Shown: in pieces, positions 24,247 through 32,463 of the stretch | How positions within the stretch are numbered: the stretch's first letter is position 1 | Layout of the letters: each line of letters opens with the position of its first letter | Source: Clostridiales bacterium | GTDB taxonomy: Bacteria > Bacillota > Clostridia > Christensenellales > Aristaeellaceae | Direction of reading: 5' to 3' | Assembly (NCBI GenBank): GCA_019420065.1 | Contig: JAHZHX010000008.1 | Location: 3,583-49,103, forward strand | Length of the DNA stretch: 45,521 bases | Position numbers and translations under genes: made by a program | Notes under the pieces: generated by a model | The model's input: the letters and a program-made list of their open reading frames with translations, nothing else | Told to the model about the DNA's origin: nothing | The model's database searches: none

Positions 24247-25458
24247 GTGACCAGCTTATTGACCACATGGGAGAAGGATCCGACCAGCGTTCCCTTTGGG
24301 CCGCTTGGCATCATTGCGATGGCAGGCTGCGAAGAAATTGGTGAAAAAATCAATCAATGGCTTCTGAAATGGCATAGTCTCCAGGAAATTCAGGATCAGG
24401 AATATTACACCAGTCCTGGCATCAATCGCGATACATTTTTGATCAAGGCAAATTGCCCGCGCTTTGGCACAGGCGAGGGAAAGGCTGTGCTGCGCGAAAG
24501 CGTTCGCGGCTTGGACATTTATATTATTGTGGATGTATGCGCTCACAATGTGACCTATAAGATGTATGGGCAGGATGTACCCATGTCGCCAGACGATCAT
24601 TTTCAGGACCTCAAGCGCGTAATCGGCGCGATTGCGGGCAAGGCCAAGCGCGTGACGGTGATTATGCCGATGCTGTACGAAAGCCGTCAGCACCGTCGTA
24701 CCAGCCGCGAGAGCCTGGACTGCGCCATGGCGCTGCAGGAATTGCAGAACATGGGCATCCGTAATATCATTACCTTTGACGCGCATGATCCGCGCATGCA
24801 AAACGCCATTCCTTTTATCGATTTTGAAAACATCATGCCCACCTATCAGATGCTGAAGGCTTTGTGCCGCACGGAAAAGGAGCTGCGTATCGACAAGGCG
24901 CACATGATGGTGGTCAGCCCGGACGAGGGCGCTGTGCAGCGCAATATTTATTACTCCTCGGTACTGTCGCTTGATATGGGAATGTTCTATAAACGCCGCG
25001 ATTATACCACCGTGGTGAACGGCCGCAATCCCATTATCGCGCACGAGTATCTGGGCGCTGACGTGGAAGGCAAGGATATCCTGGTGGCGGACGATATGCT
25101 GGCGTCGGGCGATTCCATGATTGACGTTTGCCGCGAGCTTAAGTCCCGCAAAGCGAACCGCATTTATGCGCTGACGACCTTTGCCTTTTTCACCTCCGGC
25201 GTGGAGGCGTTCCATCAGGCCTGTGAGGAAGGCATTATTACCAAGGTGGTAAGCACCAATCTGACTTACTGCCCGCCCGAAGTGAAAAACGAGCCCTGGT
25301 TTGTCCAGGCGGATATGAGCAAATATATTTCTTATATCATTGCCACGCTGAACCATGACCGTTCTCTTCATGGGCTGCTCAATCCCTATAACCGCATTAA
25401 AGCGCTGCTGGAACGCTATCGCAGCGAACAGGCGGCTCTGGGGATTACAATGGTGTAA
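24247..25458 (+). CDS. Ribose-phosphate pyrophosphokinase-like protein (divergent long paralogue)
   Basis: A 403-residue protein of the PRPP synthetase family, ~85 residues longer than canonical Prs. Family landmarks are visible but altered: ESVRGLDIYII (N-terminal core), YESRQHRRTSRESL (canonical YARQDRK...SRE), FDAHDPRMQNAIP (canonical DLHA...QGFF), VVSPDEGAVQRN (canonical SPDxGG) and the PRPP loop DILVADDMLASGDSM (canonical DDMIDTAGT). Canonical Prs makes PRPP from ribose-5-phosphate and ATP. Whether this paralogue does so is uncertain. The start is GTG 24247, with GGGGAGGAA (24231-24239) at ideal spacing. The downstream small genes follow with an 8-bp gap, so they are probably co-transcribed. 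Confidence 0.8.
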   Translation: MTSLLTTWEKDPTSVPFGPLGIIAMAGCEEIGEKINQWLLKWHSLQEIQDQEYYTSPGINRDTFLIKANCPRFGTGEGKAVLRESVRGLDIYIIVDVCAHNVTYKMYGQDVPMSPDDHFQDLKRVIGAIAGKAKRVTVIMPMLYESRQHRRTSRESLDCAMALQELQNMGIRNIITFDAHDPRMQNAIPFIDFENIMPTYQMLKALCRTEKELRIDKAHMMVVSPDEGAVQRNIYYSSVLSLDMGMFYKRRDYTTVVNGRNPIIAHEYLGADVEGKDILVADDMLASGDSMIDVCRELKSRKANRIYALTTFAFFTSGVEAFHQACEEGIITKVVSTNLTYCPPEVKNEPWFVQADMSKYISYIIATLNHDRSLHGLLNPYNRIKALLERYRSEQAALGITMV

Positions 25459-25466
25459 CGAGGAAA

Positions 25467-25967
25467 ATGACGGAAGAAAGCAAAAAGAACGCTCTGCGTG
25501 AGGAAATGAATATGACGCCCGCCGTGCCTGAGGAACCCGGTAAGAAAACCGGGCTCATGCGCGGCGCGCGCGATTTTATCGAGAATACCTTCGCCTCCCT
25601 GAAGGGCAAGGACATGAACGTGGCGGTGGAAGAGTTCACCAGTGAAATGACGCTGGTGGCGGAAGGGCTGAGCGAGGATCTGTCCGCGCTGCGGCGCGAG
25701 GTCGAAGAGCTGTCCGCTCAGATGACGCTTGAAGAAGAGCGTTCCGCGCGTTTGGAACGCGCCAGACAGGAAGAGGCTGAGCAGGCGCAAAAGCAGCTTG
25801 CGGCATTGGAGCGCCGCCTGGAGGCATTGGAAAAGGCGGCCAAGGCGGCGGATAAGAAGCCTAAAAAGGCAGGCCTTATGGAGATTCTGCGTCAGGCGAC
25901 CTGGATGGTGGGGCTGCTTTGCAGCGCCTGGGTCGTGGTTACGCTGCTGAAACTGATCGGGGGGTGA
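25467..25967 (+). CDS. Coiled-coil protein with C-terminal membrane anchor, unknown function
   Basis: 166 residues, no recognised family. Residues ~45-135 are highly charged and predicted helical, with a coiled coil near 75-130 rich in E, R, Q and A (ELSAQMTLEEERSARLERA). A single hydrophobic helix (WMVGLLCSAWVVVTLLKLIGG) forms the C-terminus, suggesting a tail-anchored protein with a cytoplasmic body. AGGA lies just before ATG 25467; ATG 25506, preceded by GAGGAA, is a possible later start. It sits 8 bp after the PRPP-synthetase-like gene and 5 bp before the next small gene, so the three likely form one operon. Confidence 0.7.
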   Translation: MTEESKKNALREEMNMTPAVPEEPGKKTGLMRGARDFIENTFASLKGKDMNVAVEEFTSEMTLVAEGLSEDLSALRREVEELSAQMTLEEERSARLERARQEEAEQAQKQLAALERRLEALEKAAKAADKKPKKAGLMEILRQATWMVGLLCSAWVVVTLLKLIGG

Positions 25968-25972
25968 GGAGA

Positions 25973-26473
25973 ATGCCCGCGTTCCGGGAGATGGTCGAAA
26001 AATATAAAAAGCGCCGCCATGACGCGGTGGTGGATTCCGTTACGGTCGGGCTTTCCTTGGCTGATAACGTTACGGCGGACATGGGGCTGCTGGAGGATAC
26101 CGGCATTGCGGCCGAAGCGCTGGAAACGGTAAGCAATGTATTGCCGTTTGCAGTGATTGCCATTACCGAGCAGTGCAATGTGCTGCTGGGGAAAAAAACA
26201 GGGGTTGCCGGCGCGGGCGATGCTGCCTACCGCATCATCAAAACGGGCGCGGCCATGGGCGTAGGCGCGGCAGTGACGGCAGCCGGCGCAGGCGTCGCTG
26301 CGGCATTGCCGGCCGCGGTTGGAGCGCGCATGCTGCTTGACCGCTATCGCGGCCGGGCGCTGACGGGACATCGGGTGTTTATGCGCACACAGCGTCTGCG
26401 CGCGCTGCGAAATGCCCGGGAAGAAAAACGCCTTCCGGCGGGCAATGCCGCATTACAGGAGAAACTGCCATGA
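25973..26473 (+). CDS. Small membrane-associated protein with Gly/Ala-rich hydrophobic segments, unknown function
   Basis: 166 residues, not assigned to a family. A charged N-terminus (REMVEKYKKRRHDAV) is followed by hydrophobic stretches at ~60-72 and a long Gly/Ala-rich segment at ~95-120 (AAMGVGAAVTAAGAGVAAAL) that looks like a glycine-zipper membrane insertion, then a strongly basic C-terminus (RYRGRALTGHRVFMRTQRLR). GGTGAGGAG (25963-25971) precedes ATG 25973. The stop overlaps the next start as ATGA. The glycine-zipper pattern could mean oligomer formation in the membrane; this is inference. Confidence 0.65.
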   Translation: MPAFREMVEKYKKRRHDAVVDSVTVGLSLADNVTADMGLLEDTGIAAEALETVSNVLPFAVIAITEQCNVLLGKKTGVAGAGDAAYRIIKTGAAMGVGAAVTAAGAGVAAALPAAVGARMLLDRYRGRALTGHRVFMRTQRLRALRNAREEKRLPAGNAALQEKLP

Positions 26474-27267
26474 GCTATGAAATTTTTGCACATCATGCGC
26501 ATCTTTTTCCGCAGGACGAGCGGCCCAACGGAACGCTTTCGGTGCTGCTGAAGCATATGGATGAATGCGGTATTGCCCGCAGCGTAGCCTTTGCGCCCAT
26601 GCCGCCGCATACCGCGCTGGAAGATTCCAATGCCTGGCTGGCGCGGGAGATTGCCGCGGCGCATGGCCGCGTGATCGGCTTTGGCGCGGTCAATATGCAG
26701 CGGGACAATATGGAAGGGCAGGTGCGGCATATTTGGGAACTGGGGCTGCGCGGAATCAAGATGCATCCCGCCTACCAGCGCTTTGATTTGATGGGGGAAA
26801 AGGCGCGGCGCGTATATGCTGAAGCAGAGCGCCTGAATCTGCCTATTTCTTTTCATACGGGCATTCACTGGTATCGCATCAGCGCATACAATATGCTTTT
26901 GTATGATGAAATTGCCTATCATTATCCTGCTTTGCGTTTCAGCATGGAACATGTGGGCGGCTATTCCTTTTTCAACGAGGGCGTGGCCGTAATGGTAAAC
27001 AACGCCCATAAATGTATGCCCTATGCGGGAATGACGAGCGTGTGCGACCGCGGTAAGAACAAATTCTGGTATCTGAGCGACGAGCAGATCCGGGATCTTT
27101 GCTGGCAGACGGACGATGCGCACATGATCTTTGGCCTTGATTTTCCCTATAACGATGCGGAAAAGACGAAAGTGGCGATTGAACGGTTCAAGCGCCTGTT
27201 CCCGCAGGAGGATACGCAGCGCAGGATATTTGGTGAAAACCTGCGGCATTTTATTGGCGAAGAGTAA
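26470..27267 (+). CDS. Amidohydrolase-family (TIM-barrel) metal-dependent hydrolase
   Basis: A 265-residue protein of the amidohydrolase-2/ACMSD-like group. Expected metal-site elements in order: an HHAH motif at residues 8-11 (in place of DxHxH), RGIKMHP (about 96-102), SFHTGIHW, SMEHVGGYSF, and a late aspartate in FGLDFPYND. Family members hydrolyse or decarboxylate small carboxylates, lactones and amides. AGGAG (26457-26461) and the ATGA overlap with the upstream gene place it at the end of the PRPP-synthetase operon. Substrate unknown; the domain lacks a second accessory subdomain. Confidence 0.78.
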   Translation: MSYEIFAHHAHLFPQDERPNGTLSVLLKHMDECGIARSVAFAPMPPHTALEDSNAWLAREIAAAHGRVIGFGAVNMQRDNMEGQVRHIWELGLRGIKMHPAYQRFDLMGEKARRVYAEAERLNLPISFHTGIHWYRISAYNMLLYDEIAYHYPALRFSMEHVGGYSFFNEGVAVMVNNAHKCMPYAGMTSVCDRGKNKFWYLSDEQIRDLCWQTDDAHMIFGLDFPYNDAEKTKVAIERFKRLFPQEDTQRRIFGENLRHFIGEE

Positions 27268-27348
27268 TGGCAAAAAATGGAGAGGCAACCTGAAACATTA
27301 TATCAGGCCGGAGCATTCGTTTTTTTCTGGCCACGATGCGCGTAAGGA

Positions 27349-27518
27349 ACAAACCTTTTGCGGGTTTGTGACGCGATAAAAACCAATTTGGTAAATGAGG
27401 TGGCGCGCTTGGCGCTTGTCAGGCGTGCGGACACGGACGTAAGAAAATTGCAACCTGACAAAACGAATCCTTTGTTTTGCCGCCCCACAGAAGCAGGGCG
27501 TATATGCTCTGCTTTTTT
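27349..27518 (+). ncRNA. Candidate structured RNA ending in a terminator (gene-free stretch 27268-27615)
   Basis: No convincing protein gene lies in this 348-bp stretch. Several hairpins line up on the plus strand: ACAAACC/GGTTTGT (27349-27355 and 27363-27369), TTGTCAGG/CCTGACAA (27416-27423 and 27454-27461), CAAAAC/GTTTTG (27459-27464 and 27474-27479, overlapping the previous arm), and an intrinsic terminator AGCAGGGC/GCTCTGCT with T6 (27492-27518). I do not recognise a known riboswitch or sRNA family. It may instead be a structured 3' UTR of the amidohydrolase operon. Confidence 0.35.
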
Positions 27519-27557
27519 GCATACTAAAACCAATATCATTCGCCGTATGCGGATATA

Positions 27558-27606
27558 GCTATGGCGCACTCCCTTGAGAAGTGCGCCATAGCCGCTTTCT
27601 TTTTTT
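27558..27606 (+). terminator. Second plus-strand terminator, 13-bp stem
   Basis: GCTATGGCGCACT (27558-27570) pairs perfectly with AGTGCGCCATAGC (27580-27592) around a 9-nt loop, followed by a T-rich run to 27606. It lies 40 bp after the previous terminator and just before the convergent gene's stop. Confidence 0.75.
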
Positions 27607-27615
27607 ATAACGATG

Positions 27616-28194
27616 TCAGCGTGCCCGTTCGTCCGGGACGCTTTCAATCATCAGCGCGCTGATTTGTCCAGGCAGAGAGAGCGTCATAACGCCGTCGTAA
27701 TGAACCAGAATTTGTTCGTTCAGAGCAGGCAGTGCCATATCGTCAGGAATATGAACGATGACCTGCCCCAGTGTTTCGGTATCCAGAGAAACGTCGCGGC
27801 CTTCAATGCTGCTGACTGTGCCCTGGAGCGTCATGCCATAAATGCGCTCGGCGGTGATCTGCGGCGGCAGGGAACGGGTCATGATACCGTTGTAATCCAC
27901 CAGGACAAATTGTTTGGCGGCAAGCGCTTCCGCGCGTTCCGTTACGGTATTTTCGCTTACCTTGACCAGCACATCGGAGCCGTCCCCATTGCGCACCAGG
28001 AAGGAGCCGTCTTCGTAGATTTCGCTGATAATGCCATTGATGGGCTTGATCTCGGGATCGCTGCCGGGCACATCCGTTGCGACAGGATCAACGGGAGCGA
28101 CGGGAGCGTTTTTACGGGTAATCAAGATTGCGGCAACGACGATGATTGCGATGATGAGCAGTGCGGCCAGCAGGCGGAATCCATTCTTTTTCAT
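27616..28194 (-). CDS. Membrane-anchored extracytoplasmic protein with two tandem beta repeats, unknown function
   Basis: 192 residues. One N-terminal TM helix (residues ~6-27), a Pro/Asp-rich linker, then two repeats of about 65 residues. Repeat 1 runs from NGIISEIYEDGSFLVRNG to VDYNGIMTRSLPPQITAERI; repeat 2 from LQGTVSSIEGRDVSLDT to VHYDGVMTLSLPGQISALMI. The matching endings V.Y.G.MT.SLP.QI show an internal duplication. Each repeat looks like a small OB- or SH3-like barrel facing outside. GGAGG at 28205-28209 precedes ATG 28194. No family name can be given with confidence. Confidence 0.7.
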   Translation of the reverse strand: MKKNGFRLLAALLIIAIIVVAAILITRKNAPVAPVDPVATDVPGSDPEIKPINGIISEIYEDGSFLVRNGDGSDVLVKVSENTVTERAEALAAKQFVLVDYNGIMTRSLPPQITAERIYGMTLQGTVSSIEGRDVSLDTETLGQVIVHIPDDMALPALNEQILVHYDGVMTLSLPGQISALMIESVPDERAR

Positions 28195-28289
28195 AAAATT
28201 TAAGCCTCCGTTTTTTTGTTAGTATTGTAACCGGGTACACTTATTAAACGGTGTGGGGATGAAAAAGTTCCCGGTTTTTAAAAATTTTT

Positions 28290-30500
28290 TTATACCGCAA
28301 TCTGACGCGCCGAAACGGGTTTTACCAGCCAGCGGTCCAGCCATAAAAGCAGCTGCGGCAGCAGGAAGAGGATCAGGACGACGGAGATCATCGCGCCGCG
28401 CGCCAGCATGACGCCAATCGAAGAAATGTAGAACACCGAACTGACCGCGCCCACCGTAAAACCGGCAATAATCAGCGCCAGTCCCGAGGTCAGAATGGTT
28501 TGCAGTGAAAGCTGGATGGCTTGGGATAATGCTTCTTTGGGCGGCAGCAGCGTCCGCTGCGCGCAGTAATGGCTGGTAAGCAGGATGCCGTAATCGATCG
28601 TCGCACCCATTTGCAGGGCGATACAGATGAGATAACACATGAAGAAGATACTGCCGTCCACTATGCAGGAAAGGCTCATGTTTACATATACGGCTCCCTG
28701 GATGATGCAGACCAACAGGGCGGGAACCAGGAGAGAACGGAAGGACAGGCAAACGATCAAAAAGACCAGCGCGGCGGTAATCAGCGTTACCCGGGTCATA
28801 TCGCCGGAGAAAGAAGTGGCGATATCATCCATGGCCAGCAGCATTCCCGCCATCGCGCCATCTTCGCCATAATGAGCGCGGAGAATCTCTTTGAACCGGG
28901 AAATGACCTCGTGCGCATAGGGACTGGTAAAGGGCAGATCCAGCGTCAGCAGGGCGCGGGAATAATGCGCGCCGTTGAAGGTGCTTTTTGCCGTTTCCAG
29001 CAGCGTTTGCGCCTGCGTCAGCTGCGCCAGTGTATCCTGCGGCAGCAGGAAGGAAATGCGGCGGAAGGCGGCGGACAGCCGAGCGACCAAAGCGTCGCCG
29101 CGGATGGGCGCGGTAATATCCAACTGACGGAAAAGCGCCGAGACCGCTTCTTCATTGCGCCCCAGAAGGGCCGCGGCGCCGGCGGCGTCATAATAGGTTA
29201 TTGCTGCTTCGCCGGTTGTAACCATGGATAACACATTTTGCACGATGGGACGTCCTCCGGCGGAAACGCCGGAAATTTCCTCCAGCATGGCGCGCTGGCG
29301 GGCATAGCCGTCATCGGTATCGTCGGCGGGAAAAAGCAGAACCAGCTGGTTGGATTGGCCAAACAATTCGGTAACGGTCTGCGCGTCGCTGCTCATATCG
29401 CGCACGGTATAGGTGTACACATTATTGCCTTGCAGGCAGGCGCCGACAAGAATCAGTACAATAAGGAGCAGAGGAAGCGCGTGGCGGGCGGTTTGCGTCA
29501 TATGGAGAATGCCCTCGCCGCGCAGCGGAAGGAAAGGTTTGTGCGCCGTTTTGTCAAGCAAGGGAGCAAACAGCATTAAAAGACCGGGCATGAACAGAAA
29601 TACCGTGACCATGCTGAGTACAATGCCCTTTGCCAGCACGACGCCAATGTCAAAGCCGATGGTAAAGCTCATAAAAACCAGGGCCAGCATACCGGCAACC
29701 GTTGTCAGCGCGCTGGAAGCCACGGGCATGAAGCTGCTTGCCAGCGCCTGCGTCATGGCGACCGAGAGAGACAGCCCCTGGCGGCGCAGTCTGTCAAAAG
29801 CATTGAGCAGGATGATGGAATAATCCATGGCCAGCGCCAACTGCAAAATGGCGGCTACGGCAAAGGTGATAAATGAAATGGAAGGGAAGATCCAGTTGGT
29901 GCCCATGTTGAGCAGAATGGATACGGCAATCACCAGGAAAAAAAGCAGCGGCTCCAGATAGGAGCGGGTCATCAGCAGCAAAACGCAGAAAACGATAGCG
30001 CATGCAACCGCCATAACGACGGGAATCTCGTTGGCAATGCTTTGCTGCAAATCGCGCGAGTCCTTTGCGCCGCCGCTGATGAGGTGGGGCATATCAATCA
30101 GCGCGCTTTCAACACTGTCAAGAATACCTGCGGCGGATTCTTCCGTCATGATAAGCGAAAGCAGGCGATAGACATGCCCCTCCTGCTCGCGCATACCGGC
30201 TGCGGGATCATGCGTACAGCTCATCATTCCGTCAAAGCCGGAAAACTGCGCGGCATAGGCGCGGGCGGTTTCCTCGCTGCAGTCGAGCAGCACAACGGAC
30301 AGGCTGGAGACGGCGGAAAATTCGCCGTTCATGACCGACAGCCCCTTCATGGTGTCGGTATCTTCGCGCAGGTAGGAAGTCAGGTCGTAATTGACGCGCA
30401 CCTTGCTGATGGTTGTGGCAGCGATCACGGCGAGGACAAGAAACAGCGCCATCATGAAATAGCGGAAACGGACAATCAGCGCGGCGGCTTTTTCTTTCAT
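28290..30500 (-). CDS. MMPL/RND-family membrane transporter
   Basis: A 736-residue protein with 12 predicted TM helices in two halves, each with a large extracytoplasmic loop after the first helix. The characteristic MMPL sequences in the fourth helix of each half are visible: LALAMDYSIILLNAFDRLR and LQMGATIDYGILLTSHY. Their aspartates are the proton-relay residues in this family. Members export lipids, siderophores or drugs using the proton gradient. ATG 30500 with AAAGGA at ~30511 is chosen; the open frame continues upstream but without hydrophobic or coding character. It stands alone, divergent from tdk, with no adaptor gene nearby. Substrate unknown. Confidence 0.85.
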   Translation of the reverse strand: MKEKAAALIVRFRYFMMALFLVLAVIAATTISKVRVNYDLTSYLREDTDTMKGLSVMNGEFSAVSSLSVVLLDCSEETARAYAAQFSGFDGMMSCTHDPAAGMREQEGHVYRLLSLIMTEESAAGILDSVESALIDMPHLISGGAKDSRDLQQSIANEIPVVMAVACAIVFCVLLLMTRSYLEPLLFFLVIAVSILLNMGTNWIFPSISFITFAVAAILQLALAMDYSIILLNAFDRLRRQGLSLSVAMTQALASSFMPVASSALTTVAGMLALVFMSFTIGFDIGVVLAKGIVLSMVTVFLFMPGLLMLFAPLLDKTAHKPFLPLRGEGILHMTQTARHALPLLLIVLILVGACLQGNNVYTYTVRDMSSDAQTVTELFGQSNQLVLLFPADDTDDGYARQRAMLEEISGVSAGGRPIVQNVLSMVTTGEAAITYYDAAGAAALLGRNEEAVSALFRQLDITAPIRGDALVARLSAAFRRISFLLPQDTLAQLTQAQTLLETAKSTFNGAHYSRALLTLDLPFTSPYAHEVISRFKEILRAHYGEDGAMAGMLLAMDDIATSFSGDMTRVTLITAALVFLIVCLSFRSLLVPALLVCIIQGAVYVNMSLSCIVDGSIFFMCYLICIALQMGATIDYGILLTSHYCAQRTLLPPKEALSQAIQLSLQTILTSGLALIIAGFTVGAVSSVFYISSIGVMLARGAMISVVLILFLLPQLLLWLDRWLVKPVSARQIAV

Positions 30501-30669
30501 GCGGAGGGTCTCCTTTGCACAAAATGATTCTTCATTATGACATGAGAATATAAACTGAGCATCAAGAAAATGCGAAATTCTACCGGAAGCGCCGCTGCAA
30601 AAAATTTTTTTCGCTCGCAATAATGGCGAAATAGCTTGCTTTTTGGCGAAGTGGCATTTTTGAAGCGTC

Positions 30670-30698
30670 TTGCGCCGACGCGCAACCGGTGGTATACT
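30670..30698 (+). promoter_or_regulatory. Promoter of tdk with palindromic -35 region
   Basis: TTGCGC (30670-30675) and TATACT (30693-30698) with 17-bp spacing. TTGCGC/GCGCAA (30670-30675 and 30680-30685) form a perfect 6-4-6 palindrome over the -35, a possible repressor site. Confidence 0.55.
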
Positions 30699-30750
30699 GC
30701 TGAGGGTCGTTAAAGCGTGGCCAAGTATATGCGGGTACGGGAGAGGCAAG

Positions 30751-31326
30751 ATGGCAAAGTTATATTTTCGTTATGGCGCGATGGGATCGTCCAAGACGGC
30801 AAATGCGATCATGGTGCAGTACAATTATCAGGAACGCGGGCAGAAAGCCTTGATGCTCAAACCGCGGATCGATACGCGCGACGGAGAAAGGATTGTCGGT
30901 TCGCGCGCGGGACTGCGCGCGCCCTGCAATTATGTGGAGGAGCTGGACCAGATCGATATAAGCGAATATCACTGCATTATCGTCGATGAGGCGCAGTTCC
31001 TGAGCAAAGCACAGGTGTGGCGCCTGGTCAGCATTGTGGATGATATGGGCATCTCCGTGATTTGCTATGGACTGCGCAGCGATTTTCAGGGCAATCTGTT
31101 TGAGGGCAGCAAATGGCTGCTGGCCTGGGCGGATACCGTTGAAGAGGTGAAGACGGTTTGCTGGTGCGGGCGCAAGGCCACCTGCAATGCGCGCGTATTG
31201 AACGGAAGGGTAACAAAAGACGGCGAGCAGATTCTGCTTGGCGGCAATGAGAGCTATGTGGCGCTGTGCCGCAAGCACTGGGCCAAAGGCCAGCTGGCCG
31301 GTGAAAACGAAAGCGAGGTAAAGTGA
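30751..31326 (+). CDS. tdk: Thymidine kinase (type II)
   Basis: A 191-residue type II thymidine kinase, normal length. Walker A GAMGSSKT (residues 9-16), Walker B/catalytic DEAQF (about 86), lasso/thymidine-binding CYGLRSDFQGNLFEGS, and the structural zinc site CWCGRKATC with a later C...H (CRKHW). It phosphorylates thymidine in pyrimidine salvage, in the cytoplasm. GAGAGG (30741-30746) supports ATG 30751; the longer open frame upstream runs through the promoter. An SGNH hydrolase gene follows after 2 bp and is probably co-transcribed. Confidence 0.95.
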   Translation: MAKLYFRYGAMGSSKTANAIMVQYNYQERGQKALMLKPRIDTRDGERIVGSRAGLRAPCNYVEELDQIDISEYHCIIVDEAQFLSKAQVWRLVSIVDDMGISVICYGLRSDFQGNLFEGSKWLLAWADTVEEVKTVCWCGRKATCNARVLNGRVTKDGEQILLGGNESYVALCRKHWAKGQLAGENESEVK

Positions 31327-31328
31327 GC

Positions 31329-32414
31329 ATGGAATCCTACATCAATCTGGATAAAAACATGGTGGTCAACCGCACGGTTGAAGAAGAGAATATCGAATGG
31401 TACGATGTACGCAAAGCGCCTTTTGCATTGCATGGTTTTTATAAGCCGGAAAGCGAGCCGTTTTTCCATCGCCTTCCCGAGGAGGTGGGCGAGGCGACAA
31501 GCGCGGCGGTGGCGCGTTTGCAGCGCGAAAGCGCGGGCGGCCGCGTGCGGTTTTCCACGGATTCCGCTTTTATTGCAATCCGGGCAAAATACCGCGTGGT
31601 CGGGCGTTCGTCGCATTTGACGCTGGTATCGGGCGCAGGGTTTGATTTGTATGAAGACGGGCCGTTTGGCAGCCGCTATGTGCGTGAGTTTCGCATGCCG
31701 TATGATATGACGGATTCCTATGAGCAGATTATCCGCTTGACGGAGGGCGGCATGCGTGCGTATACGATCAATTTTCCGGTGCATTCGGTGGTGGAAACGC
31801 TGGAGATTGGTTTGCAGCCGGGCGCTGCCGTGGGTGGTGAAGCGCCGTATCGCGATATCCCGCAGATTGTATATTACGGCTCGTCTATCGTTCATGGTAC
31901 GGCGGCCAGCCGTCCGGGCCTGATCTATGAAAATGATATATGCCGCAAGCTGAATGTGGACTATCTGAACCTGGGTTTTTCGGGCAACGCGATGGGCGAG
32001 GCAGCGCTGGGTGAATATATGGCGCAGCTGCCCATGAGCGTGTTTGTGTGCGATTATGACCATAACGCGCCTACGGTGGAGCATTTGGAGCAAACGCACT
32101 ACCCCTTGTACGAAATAATTCGCGCCAAGAACCCTGATGTGCCGTATGTGATGATTACCCGTCCCAACTATTATACGGCCGGGGAAGCGCAGGAGCGTGT
32201 GCTGCAGCGCCGCGACGTGGTGATGCGTTCGTATCTGAAAGCGCGGGAAAATGGCGACAAGCAGGTCTACTTCATTGACGGACTGAGCTTTTTTGCGGGG
32301 GATGCGCTGTATGATGCGACGATGGATCATATCCATCCCAATGATTATGGCTTTATGCGTATGGCAGATGGTATCGGAACGGTTCTGCGCCATATCCTGG
32401 AAAAGAGAATATAA
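31329..32414 (+). CDS. SGNH/GDSL hydrolase with N-terminal GxDLY-type domain
   Basis: A 361-residue two-domain protein. The N-terminal ~170 residues are a beta-sandwich with the GFDLYED motif of the GxDLY/SGNH N-terminal family. The C-terminal part is an SGNH hydrolase: block I YYGSSIVHG (nucleophile S186), block II GFSGNAMGE, block III-like CDYDHNAP and the catalytic pair DHIH (D333, H336). No signal peptide is seen, so it is probably cytoplasmic. Relatives are carbohydrate deacetylases or esterases. GAGG (31315-31318) serves ATG 31329; GTG 31323 is an alternative that overlaps tdk. A strong terminator follows. Confidence 0.8.
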   Translation: MESYINLDKNMVVNRTVEEENIEWYDVRKAPFALHGFYKPESEPFFHRLPEEVGEATSAAVARLQRESAGGRVRFSTDSAFIAIRAKYRVVGRSSHLTLVSGAGFDLYEDGPFGSRYVREFRMPYDMTDSYEQIIRLTEGGMRAYTINFPVHSVVETLEIGLQPGAAVGGEAPYRDIPQIVYYGSSIVHGTAASRPGLIYENDICRKLNVDYLNLGFSGNAMGEAALGEYMAQLPMSVFVCDYDHNAPTVEHLEQTHYPLYEIIRAKNPDVPYVMITRPNYYTAGEAQERVLQRRDVVMRSYLKARENGDKQVYFIDGLSFFAGDALYDATMDHIHPNDYGFMRMADGIGTVLRHILEKRI

Positions 32415-32416
32415 GC

Positions 32417-32455
32417 AAAACGCTCCTGCCGCATTCCTGCGGCAGGAGCGTTTTT
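32417..32455. terminator. Bidirectional terminator between convergent genes
   Basis: AAAACGCTCCTGCCGCA (32417-32433) and its perfect complement TGCGGCAGGAGCGTTTT (32438-32454) enclose a TTCC loop. The T-run on the right and the A-run on the left allow termination from both sides, serving the SGNH gene and the VanY-like gene. Confidence 0.92.
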
Positions 32456-32463
32456 CGATGCTT

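Noticed and set aside
27358..27558. Possible T-box or riboswitch in the gene-free stretch
   Set aside because: A GAGGTGGCGCG sequence recalls a T-box antiterminator, but the specifier loop is missing and the gene downstream is on the opposite strand.
27613..28203. Plus-strand open frame of 196 codons opposite the tandem-repeat protein
   Set aside because: The minus-strand gene has an RBS, a TM helix and an internal duplication. The plus-strand frame has none of these.
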